The translations under genes and the position numbers were made by a program. From positions 1,302,001-1,366,000 of the forward strand of contig CP064983.1 in assembly GCA_016699635.1 (NCBI GenBank): DNA of 64,000 nt. The letters are read 5' to 3'. The first letter of the stretch is position 1. Each line of letters starts with the position of its first letter. This DNA is from Bacteroidota bacterium (GTDB taxonomy: Bacteria > Bacteroidota > Bacteroidia > AKYH767-A > OLB10). Positions 31,649-39,497 of this stretch are shown one piece after another. The notes under the pieces were generated by a model. It had not been told where the DNA came from and made no database searches. It saw only the letters and a list, made by a program, of their open reading frames with translations.

Positions 31649-32791
31649 CTATTTTTTCTTAACCAAATCCATTCCGCAATCGGGACACTTACCGGGTTTA
31701 TCTGAAATAACATTCGGATGCATGGGGCATACATAGGTAACTCCTGATTTTTCTTTTAGATAACTATTTAAAGCCATAAAGCGGAAAGTAACACCAAGTG
31801 TTGCCTGATGTTGTGAACCCATTTGTGTGTAGTGTTCTGATGTATTTAAGTACTGATAAACGGGAATGTCATAAGAACCATAAACCGTGAACTTACCTTT
31901 GGTATAGCTGAGTTGTGGTGATATAAAAATCTTTTTATAACCCGTAGCTTTGGGAAAATAATTCGATGGTTTTCCAAACAGAGAAATAGATTCATTAACT
32001 TTCATTCTGTCCATCCATTCATATCGTGCCTGCAAGGTTACACCTAAGTTGTTGAAGAATGTTTTACCTGCAAAAATTCCTACACTGGCAAAGTCACCCA
32101 ATTTTTCTCCATTAGGGTTATATCCTTTTTTAATGTACAAGGCATTAGCAAAAACTCTGAAATTTTTTTCTGTAAATCCTCTGTAAAGAAAAGTGTAAAA
32201 AATAATATCGTGTGCGCCTGATGAAAGTTGTACCGATGTGGGGTTGGTAACATAATAGGTGTATCCCGAAAATGGCTCTACATTGCCTGTTGAATCATTA
32301 TAGCTTCCGAGGGGAATTTTAAATCCTAAACCAACGGTAACTTCAGTACGATGCTTTTCTTCCGTCCAGTTAATAATATCATAACGCGGAAAAAGAATTA
32401 AATCACCAAAACCTTTTGCATTGTATGTTGTGGCTGCATCTTTATGCAGACCTGTTTCTTTCTTTTGATAATAATAGCCGCTCTCAACAGAAAATGTTAG
32501 GCTTTTTGTAATACCATAAGCCAATCTGAAATATTGATAGGTACTATTAAAACCATCAAATGTTCGTACTGAATCAGGTGCAACTTTATTTTTTTTATAA
32601 AATTTATCGGTGCTGATAAATTGAAAATTAGTACTTATTTCAACTTGTTTTTCCTGAAGAACACCTTGTGAAGTTCCTCCGGCAATTGGGCTGCCACTTC
32701 CACCTGCACAACATTGCGAAAAGGTATCAGAAACGGAGAAGCAAGTTAATAACAGAGCCAAAGAAAATTTCAGTTGAACTTTATTATGCAT
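31649..32791 (-). CDS. Outer-membrane barrel with C-terminal heavy-metal-binding domain
   Basis: Signal peptide (FSLALLLTCFSVSDTFSQ) followed directly by CCAGGSGSPIAGG, a Cys pair in a Gly-rich turn. Residues ~60-345 alternate as beta strands of an outer-membrane barrel (STYQYFRLAYGITKSLTFSV, HRTEVTVGLGFKIPLGS, KKIFISPQLSY). The last 30 residues are a heavy-metal-binding domain of the kind found in CusB and CopB proteins: TYVCPMHPNV and GKCPDCGMDL. This fusion puts metal-binding Cys/His at both ends of a barrel. It is the last gene of the metal operon, 48 bp after the thioredoxin-fold gene. A role in copper or similar metal sensing or export is inferred. Confidence 0.82.
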   Translation of the reverse strand: MHNKVQLKFSLALLLTCFSVSDTFSQCCAGGSGSPIAGGTSQGVLQEKQVEISTNFQFISTDKFYKKNKVAPDSVRTFDGFNSTYQYFRLAYGITKSLTFSVESGYYYQKKETGLHKDAATTYNAKGFGDLILFPRYDIINWTEEKHRTEVTVGLGFKIPLGSYNDSTGNVEPFSGYTYYVTNPTSVQLSSGAHDIIFYTFLYRGFTEKNFRVFANALYIKKGYNPNGEKLGDFASVGIFAGKTFFNNLGVTLQARYEWMDRMKVNESISLFGKPSNYFPKATGYKKIFISPQLSYTKGKFTVYGSYDIPVYQYLNTSEHYTQMGSQHQATLGVTFRFMALNSYLKEKSGVTYVCPMHPNVISDKPGKCPDCGMDLVKKK

Positions 32792-32839
32792 AGATATTTA
32801 ATTTACAAAATTTACTCCAACTGTAAAACTATTATTCTG

Positions 32840-33616
32840 TTAGTTGGATTTTATCAGATTAATAAACTGTGTTTGTGTACCGTCAGAAAATTTGATAAGA
32901 TACATGCCATCAGTAAATTGTTCAAGATTTACAGGAATAGTGTGTTCTCCTTTAGTCAGGTTTCCCGAAAAAATTTCCTGTACTTTTTTCCCTTCAAGAT
33001 TATAGCACTCCAGAATTACATCAGCTTTATTCAGAAGGTTAAGTTTAATTTTTGCTTCGTTTTGTGCTGGGTTTGGCAGTACAGATAATGATGATGCAGG
33101 TAAATTGCTTTCATTTAAACCTGTTGTTGCCAAAGCATTGTTAATAGCATTTTGCAGGTTAGTTGCATTAACAGTATTGTTCGAATTATAAAATACAGCA
33201 TGATTAGGTCCTAAAACTACAATCTTTGGCATTCCCGGTGAACCATAATGCGTCATGTTAATTGCTGCATTCGAAAATCGTAACGACCAGCTTTGTTGCA
33301 TAACACCAATTCCGTTTGCCCAACTGTTTAAAGAAGTACAATTGGTGTTTGCAAAATCATCACAGGTGTACATAAAAACTTTATTAGGATTGGAAGCCTG
33401 AAAACTCTGAACAACATTATAGGTTGTTAAAGAAGGTCCGGTACAAGATGCACAAGGCATTACCCAACATAAAACAATTACTTTTCCGGAATTTAATTCA
33501 GTAAAGAGATTGTGCGAATTGCCGTTACAGTCGTTTGCTGTAAAGTCTGTTGCTGTTTGTGCCATACCTAAAGATGTTATGGCAAAAAGAATAAGTGTAA
33601 GGAGTTGCTTTTTCAT
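32840..33616 (-). CDS. T9SS-exported thioredoxin-fold protein
   Basis: Signal peptide (LLTLILFAITSLGMAQ), then a peroxiredoxin/thioredoxin-like domain of ~150 residues starting ATDFTANDCNGNSHNLF. VIVLCWVMPCASCTGPS gives a CASC active-site-like motif. A second Cys pair lies in YTCDDFANTNC, and a cis-Pro-like GMPKIVVLG follows. Residues ~175-258 are a T9SS type A sorting domain (LSVLPNPAQNEAKIKL, LECYNLEGKKVQE, FTDGMYLIKFSDG). It should therefore act on the cell surface rather than in the periplasm. It is flanked by a heavy-metal-associated protein 21 bp upstream and a metal-binding barrel downstream, suggesting a thiol or metal role outside the cell. Confidence 0.83.
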   Translation of the reverse strand: MKKQLLTLILFAITSLGMAQTATDFTANDCNGNSHNLFTELNSGKVIVLCWVMPCASCTGPSLTTYNVVQSFQASNPNKVFMYTCDDFANTNCTSLNSWANGIGVMQQSWSLRFSNAAINMTHYGSPGMPKIVVLGPNHAVFYNSNNTVNATNLQNAINNALATTGLNESNLPASSLSVLPNPAQNEAKIKLNLLNKADVILECYNLEGKKVQEIFSGNLTKGEHTIPVNLEQFTDGMYLIKFSDGTQTQFINLIKSN

Positions 33617-33637
33617 TTTGATATGTTTGTTTAGTGT

Positions 33638-34012
33638 CTATTTATTTTTTTCATCACCGGCAGGTTGTTTAGGCCTGTCGTACTGACAACATGAATGCAG
33701 TTTTTTATATACTTTCTCAGTAGCTGTTGCATACTGATTATCGTAGCCAACATCTGCAATTTTTTGTCCTATTTGTTCTTTTGTGATTTTTGAAGGATTA
33801 TAAGTTACTGCCAGTAGTTTGGTTTTCTTATCCCAGTTTTTTGCAGTAATGCCGTCTTTCTCTTTTAAGGAGCCTTCAATTTTTTCTTTACACATATTAC
33901 AGTTACCATAAACTTTAATAGTGTCTGTTTTACTTTCCTGTGCATGGCTGCTAAAGCTAAACAACAAGATGCTTGAAACTAAAAATGTAAACCGGAGAAT
34001 TGTAGTGCGCAT
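33638..34012 (-). CDS. Exported heavy-metal-associated (HMA) domain protein
   Basis: A 124-residue protein with signal peptide (LRFTFLVSSILLFSFSSHAQ) and one HMA domain: KVYGNCNMCKEKIEGSL carries the CxxC metal motif as CNMC, and VTYNPSKITKEQIGQKIADVGYDN is the typical C-terminal half. A further Cys pair (SCCQYD) lies near the end. HMA domains bind Cu(I), Zn or Hg, and this one should be periplasmic. It is the first gene of a three-gene operon. A TAATTTTG element lies 30 nt upstream, and a near-perfect 18-bp palindrome lies further upstream. Confidence 0.87.
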   Translation of the reverse strand: MRTTILRFTFLVSSILLFSFSSHAQESKTDTIKVYGNCNMCKEKIEGSLKEKDGITAKNWDKKTKLLAVTYNPSKITKEQIGQKIADVGYDNQYATATEKVYKKLHSCCQYDRPKQPAGDEKNK

Positions 34013-34042
34013 AATGCTTATTAATTAGTTAATAATTCTCTG

Positions 34043-34050
34043 CAAAATTA
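34043..34050 (-). promoter_or_regulatory. Putative -7 promoter element TAATTTTG of the metal operon
   Basis: Exact TAnnTTTG match, 30 nt upstream of the HMA gene ATG. Confidence 0.55.
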
Positions 34051-34081
34051 AAGAATAAGGTCAATCAATGCGTTGGGACTA

Positions 34082-34099
34082 AAATGATAATTGTCATTT
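34082..34099. promoter_or_regulatory. Candidate operator palindrome upstream of the metal operon
   Basis: AAATGATAATTGTCATTT is an 18-bp dyad with one mismatched pair (T/G). It lies 31 bp upstream of the -7 element of the HMA gene. Its TGAtAATTgTCA core resembles Fur-superfamily or ArsR-type metal-sensor sites; which regulator, if any, binds is unknown. Confidence 0.4.
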
Positions 34100-34167
34100 G
34101 CGGTAATGAGTAATTTTCCTGAAAACAGATAGGTTTATGTCAGTAAAAGTAACTTTTAAAATCCGCT

Positions 34168-35391
34168 TTAATGAATCTGAAAATGCTTTTCTGCCATTTC
34201 CATAACTGCTGTTCCAATAGCTAACGATGCAGTTGCTGCCGGTGAAGGGGCATTTAAAACGTGTATGGCATTGCCGCTGTATTCAATTTTAAAATCATCA
34301 ATCATATTTCCATTTGCATCAAGTGCCATTGCTCTAACACCTGCACGTCCGGGAGTGATGTCATCCATCTCCAATGAAGGAATCAATCTTTGCAGTCTTT
34401 CAAGAAATAATTTTTTGGAGAAAGCTCTTTTATATTCATCAAGACCAAAACGCCAGTGTTTGAAAAAGAGTTTCCATGTTCCGATATATGCTAATGCCTG
34501 AAGGGTGTCTTTTAAATCAAAGTCAGTCTTACCATAACCTTCGCGTTTAAAAGTAAAAACGGCATTCGGTCCGCACTCTACACCATGCTGAATCATTCTT
34601 GTAAAATGCACACCTAAAAAAGGAAACTCAGGATTAGGAACAGGATAAATAAGATTGCGCACTTTATGCATTCCCTTTTCTGTCAGATCGTAGTAATCAC
34701 CTCTGAAACCTACAATCTGCATATTAGGATTTACGCCATCTGCTTTTGCCATTCTGTCGCTGAACAACCCTGTGCAACTGATAAGATGCTTGGTTTTGAA
34801 TTTTTGTTTATTGGTAACAACTGTGGTGTTTCCATCTTCTTTTTCGAAGGCAGTAACTTCATGGCCGGTATAAACTTTACTACCCGGAAATTTTTGTTCA
34901 ATAAGTTCTGCCAGTTTATTAGTCAACCCAACATAATCAACAATACCTGTGCAGGGCACCCAAATGCCTTCAATGCCGGTACAAAATGGTTCAATGTCTT
35001 TTATCTGTTGTGCATTAATTTTTTCAATTCCTTCAACACCATTTTGCAAACCATTATTAAAAACGCGGTTCATGTGTGGCAGTTCTTTTTCATAAGTAGC
35101 AACAATAATTTTTCCGCATACATCGTGTGCCACCTGATGTTCTTTACAAAAAGCAACAAGCTCACGCCTGCCTTCAACACAGTTTTTTGCTTTATAGGAT
35201 CCCGGCTTATAGTAAAGTCCTGAATGTATTACGCCTGAATTTCTTCCTGTCTGATGTGCAGCAAGGCGGTCTTCTTTTTCGAGCACTGCAATTTTCAGAT
35301 GTGGGAAACGCAGGTTAAGTTTATAGGCTGATGCCATACCTACACATCCTCCACCAATTACTACAATATCATATTTTGCTTGACTACTCAT
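34168..35391 (-). CDS. lhgO: L-2-hydroxyglutarate oxidase LhgO
   Basis: FAD-dependent oxidase/dehydrogenase of the DAO family converting L-2-hydroxyglutarate to 2-oxoglutarate. The 407-residue protein begins with the dinucleotide-binding motif YDIVVIGGGCVGMASAYKL and has VLEKEDRLAAHQTGRNSGVIHSGLYYKPGS, which is highly characteristic of LhgO. The middle CTGLFSDRMAKADG and GFRGDYYDL, and the C-terminal PGRAGVRAMALDANGNMIDDF and HVLNAPSPAATASLAIG, complete the family pattern. No signal peptide. Intact. TACCTTTG lies 20 nt upstream. Confidence 0.95.
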   Translation of the reverse strand: MSSQAKYDIVVIGGGCVGMASAYKLNLRFPHLKIAVLEKEDRLAAHQTGRNSGVIHSGLYYKPGSYKAKNCVEGRRELVAFCKEHQVAHDVCGKIIVATYEKELPHMNRVFNNGLQNGVEGIEKINAQQIKDIEPFCTGIEGIWVPCTGIVDYVGLTNKLAELIEQKFPGSKVYTGHEVTAFEKEDGNTTVVTNKQKFKTKHLISCTGLFSDRMAKADGVNPNMQIVGFRGDYYDLTEKGMHKVRNLIYPVPNPEFPFLGVHFTRMIQHGVECGPNAVFTFKREGYGKTDFDLKDTLQALAYIGTWKLFFKHWRFGLDEYKRAFSKKLFLERLQRLIPSLEMDDITPGRAGVRAMALDANGNMIDDFKIEYSGNAIHVLNAPSPAATASLAIGTAVMEMAEKHFQIH

Positions 35392-35411
35392 GCTTGTTGT
35401 TTAAACTGCCG

Positions 35412-35419
35412 CAAAGGTA
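35412..35419 (-). promoter_or_regulatory. Putative -7 promoter element TACCTTTG of lhgO
   Basis: Exact TAnnTTTG match, 20 nt upstream of the ATG at 35391. Confidence 0.6.
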
Positions 35420-35529
35420 GAAAAGCAGAGAGTTGATTGATGCCAATCCTTTAAATAAAATCAGAGCAATAATATTCGAAATGACTCCGACTTGCAAACA
35501 ATAATTTGTAAAAAAGTTGAATTACTCTG

Positions 35530-36612
35530 CTACAGACTGAGAATAAAATGTTGTAAGACTAACTTAACATCTGTACTAATGTTTCCTTGAGGATGATTAT
35601 GAAACGTTGTATATATAATACGACCTCCGAATGCTGTACCGTTTAGGTCACATGAAACAGCGAGCGGTCCAGGTCCGGGATTGTTTTTTTCAATCATGGT
35701 TGTAAATGGAATATCTACATGACTAATTTTCTCCCATGAGCCTAAATTATATTCTATGTCCATAGAATCTTTGCCTACTAATGTCACAATATCCGGATCA
35801 TTAATCAGTGCATTTGTTATTAAACCTATTGCTCCTGACTTTGATGCACACAATGCACTATCAGGAATAAAGCCACCCACTTCTGATGATAAACATGTTG
35901 CCATTGTACTGTACCCGGCTTCATGAGATTGATTTTTTGATGCACTTACATTTAATGTGTTTGAACCTAATGCAGGTCTCCAGCTTCCATCACCGGTTAG
36001 GTATTCTATAGCCCAATCAGAAGCATAAATACTACCCCCATTAACTAAATAGTTGCTTATATTGGTGTATTTTAAACTGTCTAATGAACCACTTTTTCCA
36101 CAGTCAAAAAATATTCCACCAAAACTTTGCATGTAAGAAAGATTGTCTAAATCGTTAACAGAAATTGCTGTGGCAGCATAACCAAGCGAATCAATGATAA
36201 TGGTTTCTATTCTGTCATAAGCTCCCGGAATGAAAGCTAATTGTTTAATTTGTTGAAGTAACGATTCTGAATCACTCAACCTCAAGGTGTCATTAGCTTT
36301 AACTTCCACACCAACCATTGACTTAAATACATGCCCACTGCCTGTTTGTATTTTGAGTTTATAAAATCCTGTTGGAACACGAAGTATAAATTCACCTTGT
36401 GCATTACTTTTAGTATTGTATTCACCGGCAATTATTAATGCACTACCAACGTTGGTATTGTTGGGAGTATGAACACGACCACTGATAAAGCCATATTCTG
36501 TTTCAGGTGAAGCATTCGTGTTGTCTTTGTCTTTTTTGCAGGAAAAAAATACAACAGCAATTAATGCGAATAAGCTGACTAAATAATTAATTTGTTTTTG
36601 ATTTGATTTCAT
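35530..36612 (-). CDS. Lipoprotein with carboxypeptidase-regulatory domain and amidotransferase-like fold
   Basis: A 360-residue product with a lipobox in LVSLFALIAVVFFSC-KK. Residues ~40-110 are a prealbumin-like regulatory domain (FISGRVHTPNNTNVGSALIIAGEYNT, NAQGEFILRVPTGFYKLKI). The remainder resembles a ThuA/glutamine-amidotransferase-like Rossmann core: IETIIIDSLGYAATAISVND, GGIFFDCGKSG, LVNGGSIYASDWAIEYL. It ends in a strand pair typical of such domains (GGRIIYTTFHNHP). The catalytic Cys is not clear, so enzymatic activity is doubtful. Probably outer-membrane anchored. Intact, monocistronic, with TACATTTG 32 nt upstream. Confidence 0.72.
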   Translation of the reverse strand: MKSNQKQINYLVSLFALIAVVFFSCKKDKDNTNASPETEYGFISGRVHTPNNTNVGSALIIAGEYNTKSNAQGEFILRVPTGFYKLKIQTGSGHVFKSMVGVEVKANDTLRLSDSESLLQQIKQLAFIPGAYDRIETIIIDSLGYAATAISVNDLDNLSYMQSFGGIFFDCGKSGSLDSLKYTNISNYLVNGGSIYASDWAIEYLTGDGSWRPALGSNTLNVSASKNQSHEAGYSTMATCLSSEVGGFIPDSALCASKSGAIGLITNALINDPDIVTLVGKDSMDIEYNLGSWEKISHVDIPFTTMIEKNNPGPGPLAVSCDLNGTAFGGRIIYTTFHNHPQGNISTDVKLVLQHFILSL

Positions 36613-36644
36613 GATTTTGATTTTTTAAGATTTTGTTTTCGATT

Positions 36645-36652
36645 CAAATGTA
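36645..36652 (-). promoter_or_regulatory. Putative -7 promoter element TACATTTG of the amidotransferase-like lipoprotein
   Basis: Exact TAnnTTTG match, 32 nt upstream of the ATG at 36612. Confidence 0.55.
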
Positions 36653-36782
36653 TAATGTTTAAATAAGAAAAACAAGTTGCCATAAAAATTTGTTAAGTGT
36701 TTCAAGAAATGAAATGAATGCATTTACAATGTTTGAAAATCCAATATTTAGGTTGAAAAAACTATTGAATCACCATATTACT

Positions 36783-36790
36783 TATTTTTG
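36783..36790 (+). promoter_or_regulatory. Putative -7 promoter element TATTTTTG of the aconitase gene
   Basis: Exact TAnnTTTG match, 29 nt upstream of the aconitase ATG at 36820. Confidence 0.55.
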
Positions 36791-36819
36791 TAACCAATAC
36801 ACATAAAACATTAACACAC

Positions 36820-39083
36820 ATGGCTTTTGATATTGAAATGATTAAAAAGGTTTATGCTGAGATGCCTGCCAGAATTGAAAAGGCTCGTAAAAGCTCAACC
36901 GCCCACTCACACTTACAGAAAAGATTCTCTATAGCCACCTATCGCCACAGTTTGAAGTAAAAAATTACGATCGCGGCAAGGCTTATGTAGATTTTAATCC
37001 GGATAGAGTAGCCATGCAGGATGCTACGGCACAAATGGCTTTGTTACAATTTATGCAAGCCGGCAGACCACAGGTTGCAGTGCCTTCAACAGTACATTGC
37101 GACCACTTGATTCAGGCAAAAGATGGCGCTGCAAAAGATTTAGCTTCTGCCTTAGATAAAAGTAAGGAAGTGTTTGACTTCTTGGCATCGGTCTCAAATA
37201 AATATGGAATAGGTTTTTGGAAACCGGGTGCAGGAATTATCCATCAGGTAATTTTAGAAAACTATGCTTTCCCCGGAGGAATGATGATTGGAACTGACAG
37301 CCATACAGTGAATGCCGGAGGATTGGGAATGATTGCCATTGGTGTTGGCGGTGCCGATGCCTGTGATGTTATGGCAGGACTACCATGGGAACTGAAAATG
37401 CCAAAATTGATAGGTGTAAAACTTACAGGTAAGTTAAGCGGATGGACCTCTGCCAAAGATGTGATATTAAAAGTAGCAGGAATATTAACCGTTAAAGGCG
37501 GAACAGATAAGATAGTTGAATATTTTGGTGAAGGTGCAGAGAGCATGTCATGTACAGGCAAAGGAACAATCTGTAACATGGGAGCAGAGATAGGAGCTAC
37601 AACTTCTATTTTTAATTACGATAAAAAAATGGCTGACTACCTGCGCGGAACAGGACGTGCCGATGTAGCTGACCTTGCCGATGGCATTGCTGCCCACCTG
37701 CGTGGCGACACAGAAGTATATCAGCAACCCGAAAAATATTTTGACGAAGTGATAGAGATTAACCTCTCTGAATTAGAACCTCACATCAATGGTCCTTTTA
37801 CTCCGGATTTAGCATGGCCGTTGAGTAAGTTTGCTGCAGCAGTGAAAGAAAACGGGTGGCCTGCAAAATTAGAAGTCGGACTGATTGGCTCTTGTACCAA
37901 CTCATCTTACGAAGACATTACACGTGCAGCTTCATTAGCAAAACAAGCAGCAGAAAAAGGAATCAAAGCTAAAAGTGAATTTACAATTACACCCGGCAGT
38001 GAGCAGGTTCGTTATACTGTTGAACGCGATGGCTACCTCGGTATTTTCGAAAAAATAGGAGGTGTGGTTTTAGCAAATGCCTGTGGTCCTTGCATTGGTC
38101 AGTGGGCTCGCCATACCAACGATCCAAACAAAAAGAATTCTATCATCACATCTTTCAACCGCAACTTTGCAAAGAGAAATGATGGCAACCCAAATACACA
38201 TGCCTTTGTTGCTTCGCCAGAGATAGTAACTGCATTAGCCATTGCAGGCGACCTTACTTTTAATCCGGTTACAGATTTTATCACAAACGATAAAGGAGAA
38301 AAAGTTAAGTTAGCCGAACCGCAAGGAATAGAACTTCCTATTAAAGGTTTTGCTGTTGAAGATGCAGGCTTTCAGGCTCCGGCAAAAGATGGCAGTAAAG
38401 TTGAAGTGATTGTGTCGCCAACAAGCGACCGCTTACAGTTGCTAGCACCATTTGCTGCTTGGGAAAAGTCAGACCTTAAAGGCTTGAAACTTCTTATCAA
38501 AGCAAAAGGCAAATGTACTACCGATCATATTTCAATGGCGGGTCCGTGGTTGAAATACAGAGGACATCTCGATAACATTTCCAACAACATGCTTATTGGT
38601 GCAGTAAATGCATTTAATGATAACACCAACAGTGTAAAGAATCAACTTGACGGCAGCTATGATGAAGTGCCTAAAGTGCAACGTGCCTATAAGGCAAAAG
38701 GAATAGGCTCTATTGTTGTGGGTGATGAAAACTATGGAGAAGGCTCATCGCGTGAACATGCAGCCATGGAACCCCGTCATTTAGGTGTAAGAGTGGTACT
38801 GGTAAAATCGTTTGCCCGCATTCACGAAACCAATCTTAAGAAACAAGGAATGCTTGCACTGACGTTTGCCGATAAAGCAGATTATGATAAAATTAAGGAA
38901 GATGATACTTTTGATATTATCGGTTTGACATCATTCACACCCGGTGTTCCATTAACATTGGTATTGCATCATGCTGATGGCTCAAAAGAAGAAATTAAAG
39001 TAAATCATTCGTATAACGAACATCAGATTGCCTGGTTCAAAGCAGGTGGTGCACTAAACATCATTCGCAGCCAACAAGCCTGA
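36820..39083 (+). CDS. acn: Aconitate hydratase, mitochondrial type, N-terminal frameshift
   Basis: TCA-cycle enzyme interconverting citrate and isocitrate with a [4Fe-4S] cluster. It starts at 36820 ([19 protein letters not shown]). A base is missing near 36890; repair gives [15 protein letters not shown] and then the long frame, for ~754 residues, the size of mitochondrial-type aconitases rather than E. coli AcnA. Cluster Cys lie in [11 protein letters not shown] and ACGPCIGQW. Substrate loops are [16 protein letters not shown] and the swivel-domain [22 protein letters not shown]. Cytosolic. Followed by an exceptionally perfect hairpin. Confidence 0.95.
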
Positions 39084-39104
39084 TTTTAAAATTCAGTCAA
39101 ATAG

Positions 39105-39140
39105 AAAACTCCGGAATAAAAAATTTATTCCGGAGTTTTT
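39105..39140. terminator. Strong bidirectional-looking terminator after aconitase
   Basis: A perfect 16-bp inverted repeat (39105-39120 against 39124-39139) with a AAA loop. It is GC-rich in the centre (CTCCGG/CCGGAG) with A and T tails on either side. It lies 21 nt after the aconitase stop. Confidence 0.85.
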
Positions 39141-39188
39141 CATTTTTATTTTCTTATCTTTATAGGGTAAAATAAAAACAGCATTGCT

Positions 39189-39497
39189 ATGGCGAAAAAG
39201 TTTAGTGTAAAAACAAATCTCCATCGCAGAGACATCAGAGGTGTTTCTACCTATGTGGTGTTGAGAGAAGCAAGTGACCACTTTAACGAAACGGGTGTTA
39301 TTGAAGTAATAGGATTTATAGACAATCATCCTATTGAAGGTGCCTTGCAACCAAAAACAGATGGCTCACATTGGCTGACAATAAAAAAAGAATGGCGCGA
39401 AGATATTGGCAAAACCATTGGTGATAGTGTTGAAATTTATATTGAGATAAGAAAGAAAATATCACCTCCACAAAAAGCAAAGAAAAAACTATTCTGA
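39189..39497 (+). CDS. DUF1905 family protein
   Basis: A 102-residue soluble protein of the DUF1905 beta-barrel family. Strands STYVVLREASDHF, GVIEVIGFIDNHPIEGAL, the conserved GSHWLTIKKEWRED and IGDSVEIYIEIRKK match the family plan, in which a residue pair around the K-E-W-R block lies in a small cavity. The function is not established. The Lys-rich tail resembles nucleic-acid-contacting ends, but that is only an impression. The 3' end overlaps the convergent recJ stop by 9 bp. A near-consensus TATCTTTA lies about 25 nt upstream. Confidence 0.82.
   Translation: MAKKFSVKTNLHRRDIRGVSTYVVLREASDHFNETGVIEVIGFIDNHPIEGALQPKTDGSHWLTIKKEWREDIGKTIGDSVEIYIEIRKKISPPQKAKKKLF

Noticed and set aside
34666..35223. 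185-codon plus-strand frame
   Set aside because: Exactly antisense to lhgO, an intact, well-recognised gene; the translation has no recognisable domain.
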